A stretch of DNA of 12,471 nucleotides from CAZPEV01 sp964585635 (GTDB taxonomy: Bacteria; Zixibacteria; MSB-5A5; GN15; JAAZOE01). The stretch spans positions 1 through 12,471 of the forward strand of contig CAZPEV010000092.1 in the NCBI GenBank assembly GCA_964585635.1, in the 5' to 3' direction. This document shows positions 7,391 through 12,471 of the stretch, one piece after another. The position numbers and the translations under genes are program-made. A model generated the notes under the pieces. It was not told the DNA's origin and made no database searches. It saw only the letters and a program-made list of their open reading frames with translations. Numbering within the stretch: position 1 is the stretch's first letter; each line of letters begins with the position of its first letter.

Positions 7391-7419
7391 AAAATCGCAG
7401 CGCACCGGGAAAATGTCAA
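7391..7419 (-). promoter_or_regulatory. Sigma70-like promoter for the HNH-trpS-scpA-scpB-rluB operon
   Basis: On the minus strand a perfect TTGACA (7419 to 7414) is separated by 17 bases from GATTTT (7396 to 7391), which matches three of six -10 positions. Transcription would start near 7384, giving a leader of about 30 bases before the HNH ATG. A small hairpin (GCCCG/CGGGC, 7366-7379) lies in that leader. Position and spacing are good, but the -10 is weak. Confidence 0.5.
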
Positions 7420-7515
7420 CCGGAATTTTATCCTTCGCTCGCCGACGGCGCCAAGGCCGGCCGGCGCGGGCGGTAATCGCCCCGAAATGATTGAACGGTG
7501 AGCGACGAGCGCAAG

Positions 7516-7529
7516 TCCATATATATGGA
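7516..7529. promoter_or_regulatory. Perfect 14-bp palindrome TCCATATATATGGA, possible operator
   Basis: The sequence is identical to its own reverse complement. It lies in the divergent intergenic region, 97 bases upstream of the HNH -35 element and 113 bases upstream of the M28 peptidase ATG. A dimeric regulator site serving the peptidase gene is plausible, but no known operator was recognised. Confidence 0.3.
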
Positions 7530-7573
7530 TCTGTAGCCCCGACCGGCCCATGGCTGGGAGGGAGCGATTTGCC

Positions 7574-7602
7574 TTTCGCCGAGCGGCGTTCCGATATATA
7601 TT
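7574..7602 (+). promoter_or_regulatory. Weak candidate promoter for the M28 peptidase
   Basis: TATATT at 7597-7602 is a good -10 match, preceded at 17 bases by TTTCGC (7574-7579), a poor -35. The start would fall near 7609, giving a leader of about 34 bases that ends in the Shine-Dalgarno GAGGG (7633-7637). Confidence 0.25.
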
Positions 7603-7642
7603 ATTGGCATCAAGAAGTCGGGTCTATTCTGCGAGGGAAAAT

Positions 7643-10582
7643 ATGACGATCAGAAATGCGATCTTGGTTTTGGCGATGGCCGTGAGTATCGCCTCGAGTC
7701 TCCATGCCGACGACCTGCTCCGGGTGGCCGTGTCCAGTGAACAGGACGCCCAAGTCCTCCGCGACGCGGGGGTGGAGCCGGTTCTGGTTCTTTCGGACGG
7801 CTACTTAATTCTGGCCGATCGGGGCGCCGCCGCCACGATTGGGACCCACGGCCTCAAGACTGAACTCGTGGCCGCGGGCATCACCCTCGACCAATTGGCG
7901 ATCGACTATCGGCTGGATCGGGAAAACGTCAAGCGCTATCAGATGATCTTCGAACAGGATAATCTTCGTCTTTTCAGGGTGCCGTCGGCCGCCCGCGCCG
8001 CGGCCGAAGCCGAGTCCGGAATCAGGCCGCTTGACAACGCGCGGATGACGATTGCCTATCGCCCTTTGAGCGTGCTCTACCCCGGCCTCTCCCTGGGAGA
8101 CATCGATCTCGACAGCCTGATCGGCTTAGCCAGCCAGGACAGCATCCATGACGATATGATGACATTGGAGGGGTTCGGCAATCGCCGGATCGGCACGCCG
8201 TCGCACGACGCCGCCCGCGACTGGGTTGCGGCGCGCTTCAGATCATGCGGATATGATTCGGTCGTTCTTGACAGCTTTGTGGCTTCCGTTCCCTGTCAGA
8301 ACGTGGTGGCCTACAAGATCGGAAGCAAGTACCCGCAGAAGCAGATCATCATCGGAGCCCATTACGATGCCGTGTTGGGCAGCCCCGGCGCCGACGACAA
8401 TGGTTCCGGAACGATCGGAGTGCTGGAAATCGCGCGGGTGTTAAAGAACATCCCCACCGAGATGACCTTCATTTTCATCGCGTTCGATTATGAGGAGGGG
8501 GGGCTGCTCGGTTCCTTTCATTATGCCGACGCGGCCATGGCCCGTGGGGACAGCATCGTCTACATGCTCAACATGGACATGATCGGCCAGTTGACCAACG
8601 ATTCGATGGCCAATCTCTTTTATGGGCCTCAAATCGCCTATTCACAATTGTGGAGCAAGCTGGCGGACAGCCTTGGCGCGATCAACATTATCGGCATCCT
8701 GGCCGGCTCTTCCGGCGGTTCCGACCATGTCCCCTTCATCCAAGATGGATATGATGCGACCTTCGTGCATGAATTCATATTCTCGACCGTTTATCACTCA
8801 CCACGGGACAGCACGACGCATGTCAACTTTGACTATATGACCCGCATGATCAAGGCTTCGCTGGCGACGGTGAAGGTGGTCGATCTGGCCCCGCCGCCGG
8901 TTCGGGTCACCGAGGTTCGGGACGTGGGGGACGGCCAGTCGTTGGCGGTTTACTGGATTCCGACCGACCCGGCTCGGATCGACCATTACTGGTTGCACTA
9001 CACGACCGTTCCGGCGGCCCAGCCGGAATCACTTCTGATAAATAAGGACAGCTTGCATTACATCGTCTCCGGCCTGAAAGAAGATACCACTTATAGCTTC
9101 TATATGGTCGGCTTCGACGCCGCCGGGCGCAGTACCATAGCCATCACCAAGGTGACGGGGACGCCCCGCACCATCCCGGCTCAGCCGCAGGTCATTCAGG
9201 CCCGGCCGCTGTGGCAGGCCATCCGGGTCAATTGGGGACCGGCCAATCGCGAACTTGATTTCAATCACTACCAGGTCATTCGGGACGGGGTGGCGCTGCC
9301 GGATTCGATCGTCGATTCGGTCTTCGTCGATGATGATCCGTCGCTCGATAGTATCATGCACCGGTATCTGGTACGGGCGGTCGATAATACCGGCAACAGG
9401 TCTGACACGACCGGCTTGGTCCCGGCTGTCTCAAGGGCGGCGACGCTGCAGGCGGGGCGCATATTGGCGGTCAACCGCTCGCACAAAGGGGGCGCCTCCA
9501 CCATGGTGAATGAGCTGGTGACCGGTGAATTCATGCGGGAAGCGTTGACCGGGTTCAATTTCGACTACTACTCCGACACCGCCTATTCGGGAGCCATCGG
9601 TATCAAGCTGTTGAATATGATCGATTACGGGATGCTGGTTATCGGCGGGGAAACGATGAGCGGCGACGACATCGGCTCGGAGGCGGCCGTCGGCGGCATA
9701 CTCGATTCGATTGCCTATTACCTGACACTGGGAGGCAAGGTAATCATTTTTGGACGCTGGGGAGGAATCTACCTACCTCCCAATCCGGCGGTCGATACCG
9801 CTTTCTTCACCCCAGGGACATACAATTTCGCCTATACCGATTATTTCGACCTGGCCTACCGGGTTCAGCCGTTCTCGCGCATCGAATCCGACGGCGGCAA
9901 CAATTACCTGATATCCGATTTTGTCGGCGCGCACAGCCAGAATCCCAATTATCCGGAATTGGTCTGGGATTCACTGGCGACCATGAATCACACCAACCAC
10001 GGCGTCTCCGGGGCGGGATTTGCGGGGGCCTCCGGTATACCGGGCGCCAGCTATCCCGCATTGACGGGGAAACCGGTCGATATCCTGTACACCTACAATT
10101 CCTCCCGGGATTCCATCCTGACCGAGGGGCAACCGCTGGCCTGGAGATCGCTCGGCGGCAGTTATGAATATGTCTTCTTCAACCTCCCCCTGTCATTCAT
10201 GGAACGGACCGCCGCCGTGGCGGCCTTGCGGCAGGCGGTCAACGACCTGGGAATCGTGCTGGCGGTGGATGAGACCGACGGGCCGACGCCGCTGCCGGAT
10301 CGATTGACCCTCTCCCAAAATTATCCTAATCCGTTTAATCCGGCGACGACGATAGAGTTTTTCAATGGCTACTCTCGACCGGTGACGGTCTCGCTGGCGG
10401 TGTTCAATATTCTGGGGCAGCAGGTGCGGGAGGTGCTGGATGGATTGGCCCAGCCTGGAGTGAATCGGGTGGTCTGGGACGGCTGCGACGAAAGCGGCCG
10501 GGCCGTGGCGACCGGCGTTTATTTCTATCGCCTGAAGGGCCAGGACCTGACCCTAACCCGCAAGATGGTTCTGCTCAAATAG
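7643..10582 (+). CDS. Secreted M28-family metallopeptidase with FN3 modules and FlgD/T9SS-like C-terminal domain
   Basis: This 979-residue protein is a predicted secreted zinc aminopeptidase-type enzyme. The ATG at 7643 has GAGGG five bases upstream and directly opens a signal peptide (cleavage probably after Ala22, SLHA). An in-frame ATG at 7550 would bury that signal behind 31 unlikely residues. Residues 23 to about 160 are an unrecognised N-terminal region. The M28 domain (about 160-415) has GAHYDAV (His240, Asp242), SPGADDNGSG (bridging Asp near 251), DYEEGG (Glu284/285), LNMDMIG (Asp312) and VYHSPRD (His385), so all the usual zinc and catalytic ligands are present. Two FN3-like modules follow (about 418-510 and 511-595), then a Rossmann/amidotransferase-like region (about 605-874) with no clear catalytic residues. 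The last part (about 884-979) starts with LSQNYPNPFNPATTIEF and ends KMVLLK, a FlgD-like/type IX sorting-like domain typical of FCB-group exported proteins. It is monocistronic; substrates are unknown. Confidence 0.92.
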   Translation: MTIRNAILVLAMAVSIASSLHADDLLRVAVSSEQDAQVLRDAGVEPVLVLSDGYLILADRGAAATIGTHGLKTELVAAGITLDQLAIDYRLDRENVKRYQMIFEQDNLRLFRVPSAARAAAEAESGIRPLDNARMTIAYRPLSVLYPGLSLGDIDLDSLIGLASQDSIHDDMMTLEGFGNRRIGTPSHDAARDWVAARFRSCGYDSVVLDSFVASVPCQNVVAYKIGSKYPQKQIIIGAHYDAVLGSPGADDNGSGTIGVLEIARVLKNIPTEMTFIFIAFDYEEGGLLGSFHYADAAMARGDSIVYMLNMDMIGQLTNDSMANLFYGPQIAYSQLWSKLADSLGAINIIGILAGSSGGSDHVPFIQDGYDATFVHEFIFSTVYHSPRDSTTHVNFDYMTRMIKASLATVKVVDLAPPPVRVTEVRDVGDGQSLAVYWIPTDPARIDHYWLHYTTVPAAQPESLLINKDSLHYIVSGLKEDTTYSFYMVGFDAAGRSTIAITKVTGTPRTIPAQPQVIQARPLWQAIRVNWGPANRELDFNHYQVIRDGVALPDSIVDSVFVDDDPSLDSIMHRYLVRAVDNTGNRSDTTGLVPAVSRAATLQAGRILAVNRSHKGGASTMVNELVTGEFMREALTGFNFDYYSDTAYSGAIGIKLLNMIDYGMLVIGGETMSGDDIGSEAAVGGILDSIAYYLTLGGKVIIFGRWGGIYLPPNPAVDTAFFTPGTYNFAYTDYFDLAYRVQPFSRIESDGGNNYLISDFVGAHSQNPNYPELVWDSLATMNHTNHGVSGAGFAGASGIPGASYPALTGKPVDILYTYNSSRDSILTEGQPLAWRSLGGSYEYVFFNLPLSFMERTAAVAALRQAVNDLGIVLAVDETDGPTPLPDRLTLSQNYPNPFNPATTIEFFNGYSRPVTVSLAVFNILGQQVREVLDGLAQPGVNRVVWDGCDESGRAVATGVYFYRLKGQDLTLTRKMVLLK

Positions 10583-10639
10583 CGGGCCGCGGGAAATAGC
10601 GGGGCCATGCTGCCGGAAGTCCCGAGCCATGGCCTGGTA

Positions 10640-10826
10640 GGCCTGTTGAAAAACCTAAAATTCGTCATCGCGAGACCCGCCTGTGGCGGGTCGTGGCTAT
10701 CTAAAATTGTCGCTATTACGTGTTATTGTAATGGAATAACTTATCCCGCCCCAAGGGGCGGGGCACCCCGTCTTCAGCGAGAAAGTCCGGCCTGGGCATT
10801 ATATGGTCAGTGTTTCTCAGCAGGCC
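10640..10826. repeat. 187-bp inverted-repeat-bounded intergenic element (MITE/REP-like)
   Basis: The left end GGCCTGTTGAAAAAC (10640-10654) and the reverse complement of the right end, GGCCTGCTGAGAAAC (10812-10826), match at 13 of 15 bases. Between them lie the REP-like palindrome at 10674-10692 and a second palindrome, CCCGCCCC/GGGGCGGG (10745-10762). There is no coding content. It sits between convergent genes, where small non-autonomous elements often accumulate. No target-site duplication is obvious, so the mobile interpretation is tentative. Confidence 0.4.
10662..10701. repeat. REP-like palindromic repeat
   Basis: GACCCGCC (10674-10681) pairs perfectly with GGCGGGTC (10685-10692) across a 3-base loop. 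It is flanked by CGTCATCGCGAG on one side and CGTGGCTATCT on the other. This layout closely resembles a dispersed intergenic repeat common in many bacterial genomes (CGTCATTGCGAG, palindrome, CGTGGCAATCT). There is no T-run, so it is not a normal terminator. Confidence 0.6.
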
Positions 10827-10841
10827 CTGATGTCTTCGGTG

Positions 10842-12471
10842 TCAGCGACGGCGGGTGTCTTGAATGGCGTTCTCAAGCTTGACGACTGCGCCGGTCAGGG
10901 AGGCATCGTTACTCCGCTGCAGAAAGATGTCAAAATTCTCCAGCGCCTTGGCGGTGTCGGCGCCGAAAAGATAGGCCAACCCCCGGGAGTAATACAGCCG
11001 GACCGGATACAGGGAATCGGGCAGCCGCGTCAAATAGTACAAGGCAGAATCCGGGCGGTGGCGCAGGGCATAATATTCCCCGAGCAGCAGGTGTGCCTCC
11101 GGGAAGGCATCATTGTATCCGAGGCTCTTCTGCCAATACCTGACGGCGGCGGCGGTATCACCCATGAGTTGGCAAGCCTGACCCATATTCATGGCGATAT
11201 CGGCGTTGTAGGGGTTGAAGGCGTCGGCCTTGGCCAGCCATTCGAATGATTCCGAATAACGCCGGGCCTTCAGGAGAAGGAGTCCGAGATCGCGGTAGGC
11301 GCCGCCCCATTGCGGATTGAGCGCTATGGCGCGCCGAAAGAGACTTTCGGCCCCGGCCAGATCACCCCTTCGCAAGGCGGCTCCCCCTTGCCGATTGAAG
11401 TCATGTTCCGGGTAATATGCACTCATCTTGTCGGATAGGCGGGCTGCTTCAAGTGAGTCTCCCCGTGTCAACTGGTATTTGCGCAACGCAAAAAAGCCGG
11501 GCCAACCGTGACGCAAGTCCAGCTCCAGCGTCGACAAGGTATAACGGTAGAGGCTGTCCGGGGTTTTGTGCACCGCCAGCGTGGGGACAAAGGCGGCAAT
11601 GTTGAGGAGAATCAGCATACCCGCCACGAACCGGAGCCGGGGGGTGATTTCGGACATGCGGGCGGCAATATATCCGGCCCCCAAGCCGGCCCCGACCAAC
11701 ATGGTCGACATCAAATCCCAATCGCGGGCCATGCCCAGCTTCGGTTCCACCACCATGGCTCCGGCCAGGCCGCCGATGACCGCCGTCAGCCAAAAGAGCA
11801 TGGTGGCCTTGTCTTCTTTTTGGAGGCTGCGGCGCAAGGGGCGGGAGAACAGGTACAGCGATCCGATCGCCGCGCCGGCCGGGACGATAAGGAGAATGAG
11901 GTTGGCCACGTCCGCCAGATGCGACCCCGACAGCAGGTAGTAGTTGTCGTTGGTGTACTGCCAGCGCAGCGGAGGCAGCACCGCCACCTTCATGAAGAGG
12001 GTGCCCCAGGTCCGAATGGCGGCATAAAAGGCCACCGCACCGGCCATCAGGATGATGACGACGGCCCGGCGATGAACCAAGAGCAGGCGACGGACCTTAT
12101 CACCGGCAAAGGTGAGTATCAGGTAAAACGCCACGGCCGGGGCAAAAACCATGCTGATGACGTGAAAGAATAAGGCCCCGGCATAAAGCAGAAACGGCAG
12201 TATGGATTTGCGACCGTTATGCAGGGCGGCGGCGGCCGACAGGAGGGTCAGGGATATCACCGTGATGGTCAGGCTGTAGTTTTCGATATAGCCGTAAAAC
12301 TGGAGCACATAACCGGTCGTTAATCCGATGGCGACAAATACAGCCTGGGCATACAGGGACTGAAACATCTTCCGGGAATAAAAGACGACGGCGGTGGTGT
12401 AGACAATCCCGGCAGTGATAGCCACGGTGCGGTAGGCGGCGCGCATCGGCTCCGCCGCCGAGGGGCCGATC
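10842..12471 (-). CDS. Multi-pass membrane protein (GT-C-like) with C-terminal TPR domain, 5' partial
   Basis: The frame is open to the right edge. The first in-window ATG is at 12446, but codons upstream remain open (reading IGPSAAEP), so the N-terminus probably lies outside the window. From that ATG 534 residues are visible. Residues 1 to about 292 hold roughly nine hydrophobic segments (near 8-24, 34-52, 58-75, 83-113, 127-145, 178-200, 216-233, 247-263 and 270-291), with polar loops including QFYGYIENYS (49-58) and LGMARDWDLMS (237-247). This resembles GT-C-fold membrane glycosyltransferase-like proteins. Residues about 347-515 are five tetratricopeptide repeats (for example AGAESLFRRAIALNPQW, 364-380), which usually mediate protein contacts. 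The catalytic acidic motif of GT-C enzymes would lie in the missing N-terminus, so enzymatic function is unproven. An O-mannosyltransferase-like role is one possibility. Confidence 0.8.
   Translation of the reverse strand, partial: IGPSAAEPMRAAYRTVAITAGIVYTTAVVFYSRKMFQSLYAQAVFVAIGLTTGYVLQFYGYIENYSLTITVISLTLLSAAAALHNGRKSILPFLLYAGALFFHVISMVFAPAVAFYLILTFAGDKVRRLLLVHRRAVVIILMAGAVAFYAAIRTWGTLFMKVAVLPPLRWQYTNDNYYLLSGSHLADVANLILLIVPAGAAIGSLYLFSRPLRRSLQKEDKATMLFWLTAVIGGLAGAMVVEPKLGMARDWDLMSTMLVGAGLGAGYIAARMSEITPRLRFVAGMLILLNIAAFVPTLAVHKTPDSLYRYTLSTLELDLRHGWPGFFALRKYQLTRGDSLEAARLSDKMSAYYPEHDFNRQGGAALRRGDLAGAESLFRRAIALNPQWGGAYRDLGLLLLKARRYSESFEWLAKADAFNPYNADIAMNMGQACQLMGDTAAAVRYWQKSLGYNDAFPEAHLLLGEYYALRHRPDSALYYLTRLPDSLYPVRLYYSRGLAYLFGADTAKALENFDIFLQRSNDASLTGAVVKLENAIQDTRRR

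Noticed and set aside
7550..7642. Upstream ATG extension of the M28 peptidase
   Set aside because: The extra 31 residues would precede a clear signal peptide, and the ATG at 7643 has a well-placed GAGGG. The extension also overlaps the candidate promoter.
10745..10762. CCCGCCCC/GGGGCGGG palindrome as a terminator
   Set aside because: The stem is strong, but neither strand has a following T-run, and the 2-base loop would have to open. It is better treated as part of the repeat block.
10607..10882. 91-codon + strand frame in the intergenic block
   Set aside because: Its translation runs through the palindromic repeats (VIARPACGG-type peptide), a well-known kind of spurious protein from dispersed repeats, and it ends inside the opposite-strand membrane gene.

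Overview
The window reads as one end of a contig from a Gram-negative bacterium, probably a member of the FCB (Fibrobacteres-Chlorobi-Bacteroidetes) superphylum such as a candidate Zixibacteria-like lineage. The main clue is a large secreted peptidase with a signal peptide and a C-terminal FlgD-like / type IX sorting-like domain carrying the motif QNYPNPFNP. The dispersed palindromes and gene order fit this, but the lineage is an inference. The first 51 bases are an uninterrupted run of C, best explained as a read or assembly artefact, so real sequence starts near base 52.

Layout. (1) 53-1617, + strand: an AT-richer two-gene module. It holds the C-terminal part of an AAA/ABC-type ATPase, overlapped by ATGA with a small TOPRIM-like protein whose frame is broken by one in-frame TGA. 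This is the only accessory-looking, possibly defence-related locus here. (2) 1618-1805: a palindrome and a hairpin terminator. (3) 1806-3257, - strand: malic enzyme, with a tandem 10-bp repeat in its leader. (4) 3433-7352, - strand: a tight housekeeping operon, transcribed in the order HNH nuclease, trpS, scpA, scpB, rluB-like, from a good sigma70-like promoter near 7391-7419. The three junctions from trpS to the rluB-like gene are stop/start overlaps. (5) 7353-7642: divergent control region with a perfect 14-bp palindrome. (6) 7643-10582, + strand: secreted M28 metallopeptidase with FN3 modules and a sorting domain. (7) 10583-10841: intergenic block with a REP-like palindrome framed by imperfect inverted repeats. 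(8) 10842-12471, - strand: a multi-pass membrane protein with a C-terminal TPR domain, cut by the right edge.

The operon in (4) couples tryptophanyl-tRNA charging, the kleisin and accessory subunits of the SMC condensin, and rRNA pseudouridylation, a grouping seen in many bacteria. The malic enzyme links malate to pyruvate and supplies reduced cofactor. The M28 protein is probably an extracellular or surface-anchored peptidase.

Most of the window is ordinary core genome. The best candidates for a second look are the ATPase/TOPRIM pair with its internal stop, the four-cysteine (Fe-S type) motif in TrpRS, the acidic tail of ScpB, and the small inverted-repeat element at 10640-10826. No clear new system is visible. 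No tRNA, rRNA, CRISPR array or insertion sequence was recognised.
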